This document shows, in pieces, positions 47,463 through 59,688 of a stretch of DNA of 64,000 bases. Each line of letters begins with the position of its first letter. The stretch's first letter is position 1. Source of the stretch: Tragulus kanchil (taxonomy: Eukaryota > Chordata > Mammalia > Artiodactyla > Tragulidae); NCBI GenBank assembly GCA_022376925.1, contig JAIOJX010000026.1, positions 255,065,330 through 255,129,329 of the forward strand. The letters are read 5' to 3'. Below the pieces are notes generated by a model, which searched no databases, was not told the origin of the DNA, and saw nothing but the letters and a program-made list of their open reading frames with translations. The translations under genes were made by a program, and so were the position numbers.

Positions 47463-48856
47463 TGTTCTTATTAATTTTTTAACTGACTCTGGGATTTCCT
47501 CTCCCCAGACTTTGAGTTACGTCTGTTGGTGTTTGTTGTTTGGATGGAGCTTCTTATTCTGAGCGATGCTGGTGGTTAGGTGATGTCAGGACTTGCCTAC
47601 AAGTGATTGCCTTTGTTGGCCTTCTCACTTGCATCGTGCTCTCTAGTGTTAGGTGTTCTCTAGTATTGTAGAGTTTTGGAGTCAGTGCTCCCTCCCTAAA
47701 GCCCCAGGGCTTGTTGCCATCTTGATTTTTTACTAAGTTCTTTTAATTTTTGCTTATCTGTAAGGCTTTTGATTTCTCCATCAATTTTGAATGAGATCCT
47801 TGCAGGGTAGAGGATTCTTGGTTGCAGATTATTCTCTTTTAGCCATTTAAATGTGTCCTGCCATTCCCTTCTGGCCTGCAGAGTTTCTGTTGAAAGATCA
47901 GCTGTTAAATGTATGGGCTTTCCCTTGTATGTCACTAGTTGCTTTGCCCTTGCTGCTTTGAGAATTCTGTCCTTGTGTTTAATTTGTGTTAGCTTCATTA
48001 ATATGTGTCTTAGTGTGTTACTTCTTGGATTGATTCTGTATGGTACTCTTTGCGCTTCTTGGACTTGATTGACTATTTCTTTTCCCATGTTGGGGAAATT
48101 TTCAACTATAATCTCTTCAAAAATTTTCTCATAGCTTTTCTTTTTTTCTTCTTCTTCTGGAACCCCTATAATTTGAATATTGGTGCGTTTGATATTATCC
48201 CAGAGGTCTCTGAGGCTATCCTCTGCTTTTTTCATTCTTTGAGCTAGAGTCTGTTTTTCAGTAGTTACTTCCACCATTCTATCTTCCAGCTCACTTATCT
48301 GGTCTTCTGTCTCAGATACTCTGCTCTTGATTCCTTTTACAGTGTTTTTCAGTTCAGCAATTGAGTTGTTTGTCTCTGTTACTTTTTTGGTAAGTTCTTG
48401 TATTTCTTTATTCAGTGTGTTAGTTGTGTCTTGCAATTTCTCTAACATTCTGTTTTCAGTGTCTTTGATGATCTTTACTATCATTCTTCTGAAATCACTT
48501 TCAAAAAGTTTGTCCAAATTCTCTTCATTGATTTGATCTTGTGTGTTTGTAGATTGTTCCTTCACTTGTGTGGTATTTCTCTGTCGTTTCATTGTTCTTA
48601 TTAATTTTTTAACTGACTCTGGGATTTCCTCTCCCCAGACTTTGAGTTACGTCTGTTGGTGTTTGTTGTTTGGATGGAGCTTCTTATTCTGAGCGATGCT
48701 GGTGGTTAGGTGATGTCAGGACTTGCCTACAAGTGATTGCCTTTGTTGGCCTTCTCACTTGCATCGTGCTCTCTAGTGTTAGGTGTTCTCTAGTATTGTA
48801 GAGTTTTGGAGTCAGTGCTCCCTCCCTAAAGCCCCAGGGCTTGTTGCCATCTTGAT
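46600..48856. repeat. Direct tandem duplication 11, period about 1130 bp
   Basis: Copy 1 is about 46600-47726 and copy 2 about 47730-48856, with a junction of about three T. The copies look identical throughout, including the whole of ORF1 and part of the 5' UTR. Confidence 0.95.
47696..48592 (-). pseudogene. Second L1 ORF1 copy with a junction-derived C-terminus
   Basis: Identical to the ORF1 at 46581-47462 from its ATG through about residue 286 (...KLKELS). Then it reads through the duplication junction into 5' UTR sequence, giving a foreign tail (KKSRWQQALGL) before a stop. In an intact element this copy would be the ORF1 next to the real 5' UTR, and the other copy would follow. A single original ORF1 explains both. 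Confidence 0.9.
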
Positions 48857-49150
48857 GGGGCTTCTCCTTTGTTCTTCGATGTGGGGTATCCTCTCTGTGA
48901 TCAGATCCAACCTCCTCCTGTTGATGATTTCCCAGGAGCTCGTTGCAATTCAGGCGATTTTGCGGGAGAGATGAGCACACGTCCTTCGTATCTGTTGATT
49001 TATGTAGAAAATACCTGCAAGAGGCAGAGCATTATGCTGCTGTCTACAATTTATGCATGTCTCAGAAATGAGGTCTACAACTTGTGAGCGCTGGGAGAAT
49101 TCTAACCTTAACTTAAATCTTTGTTTGCAGGGTAGGAGAGGCAAGTGTGC
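48593..49150 (-). promoter_or_regulatory. L1 5' UTR (internal promoter region), antisense
   Basis: The stretch upstream of ORF1, somewhat richer in GC than the surroundings, with CCCAGGGCTTGTTGCCATC and TTTGCGGGAGAGATGAGC. By position it is the L1 5' UTR, which normally holds the internal promoter. A partial copy is at 47463-47726. I see no monomer repeats and cannot place the transcription start or the exact 5' end. Confidence 0.6.
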
Positions 49151-49199
49151 CGTACCTCTTCCCTCAAATGCCCAAGCCTGAATGGAACCTCTTTGGCAC

Positions 49200-50953
49200 T
49201 GGCTTTTTGTACAGTATCAGCTCAGCTTGAAACAATGAAAGTAGCGTATCTGATCACAAGCAGTTGATCCCCAGACATGTTTATTGATGGCACTATCAAG
49301 GAAAACAGCATACTGACATACAATACAAAGAAACTTGGCAGACTTTATAGTGGCAATTCAGTTTTGGCATTTATATTGGTAAAAACAGATTACAAGGCTT
49401 AGTGCAGCTCAAACCTTATTTAAGCTTGTGAAATGTCTGATTTGATCAGTTGGCATTCCACTAAGAGCAACACCTCTATCTCTAGGAATTCCTCTTCTGC
49501 AGTTTACACTGGTGGAGTGCCCGTTCTTTGCTTTGAGTGCGTTATCTAATCTAATCTTTTTCTTTCCCCCTGATTGACCCCATTCAAAAAAATCAACGGA
49601 ATCACCGTACCCCTATCGGTGCAGTTCTAAAATTTTTAGCTGAATAGTGACACTTAGTGGCTAGAAATATTCATTACAGTGCTCTTCTGTGGGAATCTCC
49701 ATGAACATGTCCCATGATAATAAAATAAATGATACCAAAATTTAGTCTTCTTGGCAAAGTAATATATAGTATTTGAAGTGTTGTTGGTTTTGCAGCAGCT
49801 GTCATTCCATACCAGTCTATTTAGTTAAAAAGCAAACAGGTGGCTTACACATATTGTTTGTACTACATAAATTTTAAAATTTTCTTTAGTCCTACGGAAA
49901 TAAATGGGGGCATTTTTGCTGTTGATTTCAATTTACCAGAAGAATATATAACGATGCAGTGAAGATATTGTTAATTAAGAGCACTGTTGAAAGTTATTTC
50001 TTTCTTGTAAGCAAATATCTATTGACCTGAAATATGAACAAATATCTTAATCTAGACAAGTAATTTACACTTATACCTATGAGACTGGGGGCAAAAAACA
50101 GACAAAATATTGCTCTGTCCTTAATTAACCCCTTTGTTTTGGTACGATGGCATGTTAGAAGTTAAATTATAGGGAGGTTTTTAAGTGTTTACTCCAAGAT
50201 CAAGAGTTTATTCCTTTAAGATCTAGGTTAAGTTTTCTCTCAAATTTTATTGTATTTGTGGATTTATTTTGACCTTTAAAGAATGTTTTGGGACAATAAT
50301 TAGTGTTTTATTTGTCTGTAACATGAAAGCATGCTTTCTTGCCTGAGGTTAATGTGTTTTTAAATCTCTTGAGGTACTGTGATTGGAAAGCAATTTATAA
50401 TATTGTCTTCTGCCAATCTCATATACGACAGAGATGAATGGAAAATATTTGATTAGTGGATATGACAACATATGACAAGTCATGGAAGTATATGTAAACA
50501 GTGTTGTCTGACTTATACAATGGATTTTTAGGTACCAAAATAAATACAATGAAAAGAATTTTTTGACAGAACTGATACAGGGAGTGGGAGGAGAGAGGTG
50601 ATGCAATAGTCTTTTGAAAGTGTAGTGAAAAGTCTTCTTAAACTTCCTTTGCAAAAAAGATACATTAGAATGTGATTATGAAGTTTATAGAAGCACTTAC
50701 CAAAGCCTTCAAGTAAGCTGCAGAACATCCAAAATGATTATTTTATTAAGATACTTTCTCAGTTGAGGAAATTGAGGAAGGAGATAACTTAATTCTCCTC
50801 TCTTGGGGTCTTTTGAAGTCTTATTCCTCCTTTTTTTACCCTCTACCTACCATCAGGAGATAATACTCCTCTGATGCTCTCAGGGTATTATGGATTGTAC
50901 TCTTAACCCTTAACAGACTGTATGGAAATTGCCTGTAATTGATCATTTTTCAC
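49200..50953. other. Unrecognised stretch
   Basis: No repeat family, RNA or gene that I can name between the large L1 and the next duplication. Minus-strand open frames at 50349-50654 and 50528-50728 overlap and have no motif. Confidence 0.4.
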
Positions 50954-50974
50954 AAATTCTTTGAGACTTGTGTG

Positions 50975-51050
50975 TCTTATTCATTGTATCTAGAATCTAG
51001 CACAGTGCCTGCCATCTAATATGTAGCGATTATTTAATGCTGTAGGTGCC
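50975..51050 (+). mobile_element. Probable L2-type LINE 3' end (copied at about 52122-52197)
   Basis: TTGTATCTAGAATCTAGCAC followed by AGTGCCTGCCATCT resembles the degraded L2 3' end phrase about an item being listed in a 'cagtgcctggcac' context. Short and diverged, so tentative. Confidence 0.4.
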
Positions 51051-51407
51051 AGAGTGCTGGAATATAGTTAGAGTGAAGAGGCAACATGAAATTTCTTCCC
51101 CATCTCTTAGGTCTATTTTCATGGGCTCTCTTCTGTGCTTTTCCAGAAGGGAAAATGAGCTTCTAGACTGTTGATGTTTCTTTTTGCTGTTGACAGTTTA
51201 GAGGTAATGGTTTGGGGTTCAACCATCCTATATAAATGTGGCCATTCTATTTCAGAGAGTGAGCAGTAAAGAGTTCAATTTCAGCTGGTATAAAGCAGAT
51301 TCATTACATAATTTCCCAAATAGACTTAATATCAAAGAGACTGTCTTCACTCTTGGGAAAGTGTAAATCAAAGTACTGTGATGGAAATAATGTTGAATGG
51401 GAGCTTT

Positions 51408-51560
51408 GGCCTGGAAGCTTAGATCGTTCTACTACTAACTCTGTGTTTAACCTTGACCATGTCATTTAATCTCTTTGATTCTAAATTTCTTCTTTTACAA
51501 AATGAAAGCATTGGATTGGATGAACTCTAAAGATCCTTCTTACCTTTAATACTAAGCTTG
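51408..51560 (+). mobile_element. MIR-type SINE (MIR3-like), sense (copied at about 52555-52707)
   Basis: Ordered MIR landmarks: CCTTGACCATGTCATTTAATCTC, TTTACAAAATGAAAGCATTGG, then GGATGAACTCTAAAGATCC, the last being the MIR3-type 3' part. Old and diverged, without target repeats that I can see. Confidence 0.65.
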
Positions 51561-53116
51561 CATTGCTCATGAGAACATAAAAGAGAAATGTTAAGTTTGA
51601 TTTTAATTACCTAGAAGGTCAAGACAGGGCTGTCCACTAGGTGAAATATAGACAAAAAGAAATTGCCCACTCATTATTTGATTTAATACAGGTGTTCAGC
51701 ATGTATTTTGTTGACTAATGAGGTAATTGTATTTTTTTAGTTTTTTAAGCAAAAATAATGTTTTATTTTTAAAAAAACTTTAAATTTTGGTATAATTATA
51801 GATTTACATACACTTATAAGAAGGAACATAGAGAACTCCAGTGTACTCTTTGCCCAGTGTTAACATTTTACAAAGTTGTATTTCCAGTACGGTATCACAG
51901 TCAGGATATTAACAGTAATATAGTCAAGATACAGGATATTTCCATCACATCAATGGTCCCTCATATTGCCCTTTTATACCTACACCTAATTACTTCCCAA
52001 ACCCATTTCTAAACCCTGATAATTGTAATATTTTATCCATTTCTTTGATTTTTCTTTCTCAAGAATGTTATATAAATGGAATCATTATCTCAAGATTTTA
52101 AAATTCTTTGAGACTTGTGTGTCTTATTCATTGTATCTAGAATCTAGCACAGTGCCTGCCATCTAATATGTAGCGATTATTTAATGCTGTAGGTGCCAGA
52201 GTGCTGGAATATAGTTAGAGTGAAGAGGCAACATGAAATTTCTTCCCCATCTCTTAGGTCTATTTTCATGGGCTCTCTTCTGTGCTTTTCCAGAAGGGAA
52301 AATGAGCTTCTAGACTGTTGATGTTTCTTTTTGCTGTTGACAGTTTAGAGGTAATGGTTTGGGGTTCAACCATCCTATATAAATGTGGCCATTCTATTTC
52401 AGAGAGTGAGCAGTAAAGAGTTCAATTTCAGCTGGTATAAAGCAGATTCATTACATAATTTCCCAAATAGACTTAATATCAAAGAGACTGTCTTCACTCT
52501 TGGGAAAGTGTAAATCAAAGTACTGTGATGGAAATAATGTTGAATGGGAGCTTTGGCCTGGAAGCTTAGATCGTTCTACTACTAACTCTGTGTTTAACCT
52601 TGACCATGTCATTTAATCTCTTTGATTCTAAATTTCTTCTTTTACAAAATGAAAGCATTGGATTGGATGAACTCTAAAGATCCTTCTTACCTTTAATACT
52701 AAGCTTGCATTGCTCATGAGAACATAAAAGAGAAATGTTAAGTTTGATTTTAATTACCTAGAAGGTCAAGACAGGGCTGTCCACTAGGTGAAATATAGAC
52801 AAAAAGAAATTGCCCACTCATTATTTGATTTAATACAGGTGTTCAGCATGTATTTTGTTGACTAATGAGGTAATTGTATTTTTTTAGTTTTTTAAGCAAA
52901 AATAATGTTTTATTTTTAAAAAAACTTTAAATTTTGGTATAATTATAGATTTGCATACACTTATAAGAAGGAACATAGAGAACTCCTGTGTACTCTTTGC
53001 CCAGTGTTAACATTTTACAAAGTTGTATTTCCAGTACGGTATCACAGTCAGGATATTAACAGTAATATAGTCAAGATACAGGATATTTCCATCACATCAA
53101 TGGTCCCTCATATTGC

Positions 53117-55426
53117 CCTTTTATACCTACACCTAATTACTTCCCAAACCCATTTCTAAACCCTGATAATTGTAATATTTTATCCATTTCTTTGATTTTT
53201 CTTTCTCAAGAATGTTATATAAATGGAATCATACAGCATATAACCTCTTGAGATTGATTTTTTTTTTCACGTGTTACAGTTCTGTAGATATTTATCCAAG
53301 TTGTTACATGTCAATAATTTATTACGTTTTATTGCTCAGTAGCATTTCCTAGCATGGATGTACCATAGCTTGCATAACAATTCACCCATGGAAAGACATC
53401 TGGATTGTTCTCAGTTTTTGTCTATTATGAGTAAAGCTGTTATAAACATATTAAGGCTTTTCTGTGACCATAGCTTCGAGATAAATGCCCAGGAGTGCAA
53501 CTGCTGTGTCATATGGTAGTTGCATGTTTAGTTTTTTTTCTTTTTTTTTGGCCACTTCTATTGATCTTTCATTTATTTCCATCTTTGTTCTTTGGTCTGT
53601 ATGGGCCCCCCATTGCAGTGGCCTCTCGTTGCAGAGTGCCAGCTCTGGGCACATGCACCCCAGAACGCTAGCTTGGTAGTTGGGCACGTTGGTCCAGATG
53701 CTCTATGGCACGTGGGATCCTCCCAGGCCAGGGATTGAACCAGCACCCCTTGCACTGCAAGGTGCTGTCTTTCCCCACTGGACCACCAGGGAAGCCCCAT
53801 GTTTAGTTTTTAAAAGAAACTACCAAATTGTTTTTGAATAGCTGTACCATTTACCTTCCTACTACCAATATATGAGAGATTCAGTTTCTCTGCATCCTCA
53901 CCAGTGCATGATTTTGTCACTTTTTTGTTTTATTTTAGCCAGTGTGATAGATGTGATATCTCAGTGTGATTTTAATTTGCATTTCACTAATGACTAATGG
54001 TGTTGGGTATCTGTTTGTGTGCTGATGTGCCATCAGTGTAGGCTTTTTAGTGAAATGTCTCTTCATGCTTTTTGCCTGTTTTTTAATTGACTTTTTAAAA
54101 ACTGTTCAGTTTTGAGAGTTCTTTATATATTTATATACTAGTCTTTTGTTGGATATGTGGTTTCAGATATTTTCTCCTAGTCTCTAACTTGTCTTTTTAT
54201 CCTCTTAGCAGAGTCTTTCACAGAGTAAATTTAAAAACCCCGAAGAAATCTAACTCGTCAATTTTTCCTTTTATACCTACACCTAATTACTTCCCAAACC
54301 CATTTCTAAACCCTGATAATTGTAATATTTTATCCATTTCTTTGATTTTTCTTTCTCAAGAATGTTATATAAATGGAATCATACAGCATATAACCTCTTG
54401 AGATTGATTTTTTTTTTCACGTGTTACAGTTCTGTAGATATTTATCCAAGTTGTTACATGTCAATAATTTATTACGTTTTATTGCTCAGTAGCATTTCCT
54501 AGCATGGATGTACCATAGCTTGCATAACAATTCACCCATGGAAAGACATCTGGATTGTTCTCAGTTTTTGTCTATTATGAGTAAAGCTGTTATAAACATA
54601 TTAAGGATTTTCTGTGACCATAGCTTCGAGATAAATGCCCAGGAGTGCAACTGCTGTGTCATACGGTAGTTGCATGTTTAGTTTTTTTTCTTTTTTTTTG
54701 GCCACTTCTATTGATCTTTCATTTATTTCCATCTTTGTTCTTTGGTCTGTATGGGCCCCCCATTGCAGCGGCCTCTCTTGTTGCAGAGTGCCAGCTCTGG
54801 GCACATGCACCCCAGAACGCTAGCTTGGTAGTTGGGCACGTTGGTCCAGATGCTCTATGGCACGTGGGATCCTCCCAGGCCAGGGATTGAACCAGCACCC
54901 CTTGCACTGCAAGGTGCTGTCTTTCCCCACTGGACCACCAGGGAAGCCCCATGTTTAGTTTTTAAAAGAAACTACCAAATTGTTTTTGAATAGCTGTACC
55001 ATTTACCTTCCTACTACCAATATATGAGAGATTCAGTTTCTCTGCATCCTCACCAGTGCATGATTTTGTCACTTTTTTGTTTTATTTTAGCCAGTGTGAT
55101 AGATGTGATATCTCAGTGTGATTTTAATTTGCATTTCACTAATGACTAATGGTGTTGGGTATCTGTTTGTGTGCTGATGTGCCATCAGTGTAGGCTTTTT
55201 AGTGAAATGTCTCTTCATGCTTTTTGCCTGTTTTTTAATTGACTTTTTAAAAACTGTTCAGTTTTGAGAGTTCTTTATATATTTATATACTAGTCTTTTG
55301 TTGGATATGTGGTTTCAGATATTTTCTCCTAGTCTCTAACTTGTCTTTTTATCCTCTTAGCAGAGTCTTTCACAGAGTAAATTTAAAAACCCTGAAGAAA
55401 TCTAACTCGTCAATTTTTCCTTTTAT
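53117..55426. repeat. Direct tandem duplication 13, period about 1150 bp
   Basis: Copy 1 is about 53117-54274 and copy 2 about 54267-55426. It overlaps duplication 12, so the segment 53117-53232 occurs three times in the window (also near 51970-52085 and 54267-54382). Differences include C/A near 53456/54606, T/C near 53514/54664, a two-base indel in the SINE near 53627/54778, and C/T near 54241/55392. Confidence 0.95.
53537..53797 (-). mobile_element. tRNA-Glu-derived SINE, short form, antisense (copied at 54687-54949)
   Basis: The body with CTTTGGTCTGTATGGGCC and the reversed head GGACCACCAGGGAAGCCCC. The target repeat CATGTTTAGTTTTT is exact at 53523-53536 and 53798-53811. Confidence 0.9.
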
Positions 55427-55604
55427 AGATTATGCTTTCGGTATTAAATCTTAGTTCTTTGTTCACTCCTAGATCCTGAAGATTTTCTCCTATTTAAAAA
55501 TAATGTTTTGCTGTTTTATATTTAAATCTATGATCCATTTTGAGCTGCTTTTTGTATAAGGGGTGAGACTTAGGGTTGAGGTTATCTTACTGCCTATGAT
55601 GTCC

Positions 55605-55837
55605 ATTGGCTTCTCAGGTGGCAGGTAGCATTAGTAGTAAATAACCTGCTTGTCAGTACTGGAGACATAAGAGACAAGAGTTCAGTCCCTGGGTCAGGAA
55701 GATCTCTTGGAAGAGGACATGACAATTCCACTGTTCTTACCTGGAGAATCCCCATGGATAGAGGAGCCTGGCAGGCTATAGTCCATAGGGTTGCAAAGAG
55801 TGGTACATGGCTGAAGTGACTTAGCATGCACACATGG
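55605..55837 (+). mobile_element. Bov-tA SINE, sense
   Basis: A degraded tRNA head (TTGGCTTCTCAGGTGGCAGG) joined to a single Bov-A unit (CCATGGATAGAGGAGCCTGG, CAGGCTATAGTCCATAGGG). The short target repeat GATGTCC is at 55598-55604 and 55838-55844. It sits in the older L1. Confidence 0.85.
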
Positions 55838-56381
55838 ATGTCCAGTTGCTCTAGCACCATATTTTGAAAAAGGTATCTTTCCTTCATTGAATTCATTTCT
55901 ACCTTTGTTAAAAATCAGTTAGGCATAGTTTGTATGGGTCTGTTTCTGTGTTCTCTGTTTTTATTCCATTGATCTATGTGTCTTTCCTTCTACCAGTACC
56001 ACACAGTCTTGATTACAAGTCCTGAAATCAAGTAGAGTTATTCTTCCCATTCTGTTCTTTTTCAAGATTGTTTCACTACTCTAACTTTTTTTTTTTGGCT
56101 TTTCCATATAAATTTTAGAATATATGTATCTAAAAAGATCTCATTGGGATTTTGATAGGACTCAAAATTACATTAAACCTATATATCAATTTGGAGGTAA
56201 TTGACATCTTTAGTATTATTAAATCTTCCAATTCATGATCATGGTATATCTATCTATCTATCTACCTATTCTTTGATTTCTTTTATCATCTTTATATAAT
56301 TTCTTTTGTCATCTTTGTATAATTTTCAGCATGTAAATTATGGACATATCTTGTTAGAATTATATTTAAGTACTTCATTTT

Positions 56382-56639
56382 TTTTTTTTTTTGGCCACTT
56401 CTATTGATCTTTCATTTATTTATCTCTGTTCTTTGGCCTGTGTGGGCCTCCCATCACAGTGGCCACTCTCATTGCAGAGCACTGGCTCTGGGCGCATGCA
56501 CTCCAGAGTTCCAGTTCGGTAGTTGGACACATCGGTCCAGGACTCCACGGCACGTGGGATCTTCCCAGGCGAGGGATTGAACCGGTGCCTGTTGCACTGC
56601 AAGGCAGTGTCCTTACCCACTGGACCACCAGGGAAGCCC
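56382..56639 (-). mobile_element. tRNA-Glu-derived SINE, short form, antisense
   Basis: Complete copy with the reversed head and tail. The target repeat TAAGTACTTCATTTT is exact at 56367-56381 and 56640-56654, indicating a young insertion into the older L1. Confidence 0.92.
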
Positions 56640-56887
56640 TAAGTACTTCATTTTAAGCAATAATAAATGATACTATATATATTTTTTAATAATTATTTTT
56701 ATTTTACTTTTACAGAGTTTTGTTGTTTACAGATATGTATAATCCCAGATTAGTCATATGGGTACTATATTTTAAGTATTGGTGTTTATATATTTTTTGC
56801 TATCATATAGAAATAAAAAGAATTTTGGTGTGTTAATCTTATATCCTGTGACCTTGCTGAAATCATTTGTTAGTTCTAGGAGGTTGG

Positions 56888-56927
<40 letters not shown>

Positions 56928-57984
56928 AGATTTCTTGGCATTTTCTATGTAGATAACCATGCCATCTGCAAAAAGGAACAATTTTATCTCTTCTTTGTCA
57001 GTCTTGTTGGTCTTTTATTTCTTTCTTGTCTTATTGCAGTGGCTACAGGTTCTCATACTATGTTGAGCCAGGAGTGGTCAAAGCAGACATTTTTGTCCTA
57101 TTCTCAGTTTTAGGGGGAAAGTCACTGTTAAGTTTAATGCTAGTTAGTTATAGTTTTTTTTTTTTTTTCAGTAGATGCCTTTTTACCATGTTGGGGGAGT
57201 TCCCTCTATTCTTATTTATCAGGGTTTTTTTTTGTTTGTTTTAAATCATGAATGGGTGTTGAATTTTTTAAAGCCTCTGCATTGATTGGTATGATCATGT
57301 TGTTTTTCTTCTTAACTCATTAATATGATGAATTTCAACCATCAATATTTGATTAGTTCAAATATTAAACTAGCATTGGATACCTGGAAGAAATTTAAAT
57401 GGGTTATGGTGCACAATTCTTTGTAATGTGTTGCTGAATTTGATTTTCTAATATTTTGATAAGGAGTTTTACTTCTAACTCATGAGGGCTATTTATCTGT
57501 AGCTTTCCTTTTCATTTATTTATCTCTGTTCTTTGGCCTGTGTGGGCCTCCCATCACAGTGGCCACTCGTTGCAGAGCACTGGCTATGGCGCATGCACTG
57601 CAGAGTGCCAGCTCGGTAGTTGGACACATCGGTCCAGGACTCCACGGCACGTGGGATCTTCCCAGGCGAGGGATTGAACCGGTGCCTGTTGCACTGCAAG
57701 GCAGTGTCCTTACCCACTGGACCACCAGGGAAGCCCTAAGTACTTCATTTTAAGCAATAATAAATGATACTATATATATTTTTTAATAATTATTTTTATT
57801 TTACTTTTACAGAGTTTTGTTGTTTACAGATATGTATAATCCCAGATTAGTCATATGGGTACTATATTTTAAGTATTGGTGTTTATATATTTTTTGCTAT
57901 CATATAGAAATAAAAAGGATTTTGGTGTGTTAATCTTATATCCTGTGACCTTGCTGAAATCATTTGTTAGTTCTAGGAGGTTGG

Positions 57985-58031
<47 letters not shown>

Positions 58032-58618
58032 CAGATTTCTTGGCATTTTCTATGTAGATAACCATGCCATCTGCAAAAAGGAACAATTTTATCTCTTCTT
58101 TGTCAGTCTTGTTGGTCTTTTATTTCTTTCTTGTCTTATTGCAGTGGCTACAGGTTCTCATACTATGTTGAGCCAGGAGTGGTCAAAGCAGACATTTTTG
58201 TCCTATTCTCAGTCTTAGGGGGAAAGTCACTGTTAAGTTTAATGCTAGTTAGTTATAGTTTTTTTTTTTTTTTTCAGTAGATGCCTTTTTACCATGTTGG
58301 GGGAGTTCCCTCTATTCTTATTTATCAGGGTTTTTTTTTGTTTGTTTTAAATCATGAATGGGTGTTGAATTTTTTAAAGCCTCTGCATTGATTGGTATGA
58401 TCATGTTGTTTTTCTTCTTAACTCATTAATATGATGAATTTCAACCATCAATATTTGATTAGTTCAAATATTGAACTAGCATTGGATACCTGGAAGAAAT
58501 TTAAATGGGTTATGGTGCACAATTCTTTGTAATGTGTTGCTGAATTTGATTTTCTAATATTTTGATAAGGAGTTTTACTTCTAACTCATGAGGGCTATTT
58601 ATCTGTAGCTTTCCTTTT
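56411..58618. repeat. Direct tandem duplication 14, period about 1100 bp
   Basis: Copy 1 is about 56411-57512 and copy 2 about 57511-58618. The copies differ in the (TG)n length, in T-runs, at 56837/57918, and strongly in a 60-base part of the SINE (56463-56518 against 57563-57615). The SINE in copy 2 (57511-57738) lacks its tail and left target repeat. Confidence 0.93.
56890..56925 (+). repeat. (TG)n microsatellite (copy at about 57988-58024)
   Basis: About 17 TG dinucleotides inside antisense L1. The second copy is longer and interrupted by an A near its right end. The length difference is what one would expect between two alleles. Confidence 0.9.
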
Positions 58619-59590
58619 CTTTCTTTCTTTTACCATCTTTGTCTGATTTAGGTATCAGTGTAATACTAACCTCATAAAACAAATGGGGAAAGATTTCCTT
58701 CTTTTTTATTTTCTAGAAGAGATTGGTGCTAGAAGAGTTGGTACTAATTTTCCCTCAAATATTTGGTAGAATTATCAAGTGAAACCATCTGGACTTGGAG
58801 ATTTCTTTTTTAAATTAATAATTCAATTTTTTTATAGTTACAGGAATAATCAAATCATGTATTTAATATGAGATAAGTTGTGATAGTTTGGGTTTTTGGG
58901 AGTTGGTTCACTTCATCTAGGTTGTCAAATTTATGTATATAGAGTTATTCATAGCATTCCTTCATTTGTTCATTGTCTGCAGGGTCTGTAGTGATGTTTC
59001 CACTTTGATTTTTGGTATTGCTGATTTGTGTCTTCTTTCATTTTCCCCCTTTTCAGTCTTGCCCGAGGTTTGTAACTAAACTGATCTTTTCAAAGGACCA
59101 GCTCTTTTTCTCCCCACTGATTTTCTTTATTGTTTTTCTATTTAATGTCACTGATTTTGGTTCTTATATTTATTACTCTGTTTTTTCTGCTTGCTTTGAA
59201 AAAGGGTTTATTATACTCTATTTTCTAATATTTGCATTTAGTGCTATTAATTTCTATTTTAGCACTGCTTTAGCTGTTTCCAACACATTTTGTTATCTGG
59301 TATTTTTATTTTCATTCATTTCTATGTATTTTAAACATCTCCCTTGAGACTTGTGCCTAGTTTCCAATTTTTCTGAGATTTTCTTGTTGTCTATCTGATT
59401 TTGATTTCCAGTTTGATTCTTTTAAGGTCAGAGAACACACTCTCCATGATTTTAGTTCTTTTAGATTTGCTGAGGTTTGTTTTATAGCTCAGGATATAGC
59501 TCTCTTTGTGTATGTTCCTTGGGCATATGAAAAGAATGTGTATTCTGCTCTGTGTGGGGTGTTCTTTATTTCTTTTTTTCTTTTTTTTTT

Positions 59591-59688
59591 AATGCTGTGT
59601 CTCCTCCTCGCGGCTTCGAGTACTCTACACGTTCAGAGAAGCTTCTCTAGTCGCCGACTATAGAAATGATCCCTGAAAATATAGCCTT
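59591..59688 (-). pseudogene. U3 snoRNA retropseudogene, 3'-truncated with A-tail
   Basis: Read on the minus strand it begins AAGGCTATATTTTCAGGG and continues ATCATTTCTATAGT, GACTAGAGAAGCTTCTCTG, AACGTGTAGAGTACTCGAAG and GCGAGGAGGAGA. These follow the first ~97 nt of U3 small nucleolar RNA, which guides early pre-rRNA cleavage. The rest of U3 (the box B, C, C' and D part) is absent and an A-rich tail follows (59569-59590 on the plus strand as T). The target repeat GGGGTGTTCTTTA is exact at 59556-59568 and 59689-59701. It is a reverse-transcribed fragment inserted in the older L1, with no U3 promoter, so it is not a functional gene. Confidence 0.9.

Larger units (their letters stand above)
39077..49150 (-). 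mobile_element. Nearly full-length L1 LINE, antisense, inflated by four tandem duplications
   Basis: Read from right to left: 5' UTR (about 49150-48593), ORF1, ORF2 endonuclease, reverse transcriptase, C-terminal zinc knuckle, and 3' UTR with A-rich tail at 39077-39105. Removing the redundant copies leaves about 5.6 kb, close to a normal L1 of about 6 kb. An extra copy of the 3' UTR start lies at 37897-38197. The 5' boundary is uncertain because I could not find a matching target repeat. ORF2 is broken in several places, so the element cannot be autonomous. Confidence 0.9.
50954..53232. repeat. Direct tandem duplication 12, period about 1147 bp
   Basis: Copy 1 is about 50954-52085 and copy 2 about 52101-53232, with a 15-bp junction. 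Differences: A/G near 51806/52953 and A/T near 51840/52987. The right end overlaps the start of duplication 13. Confidence 0.95.
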
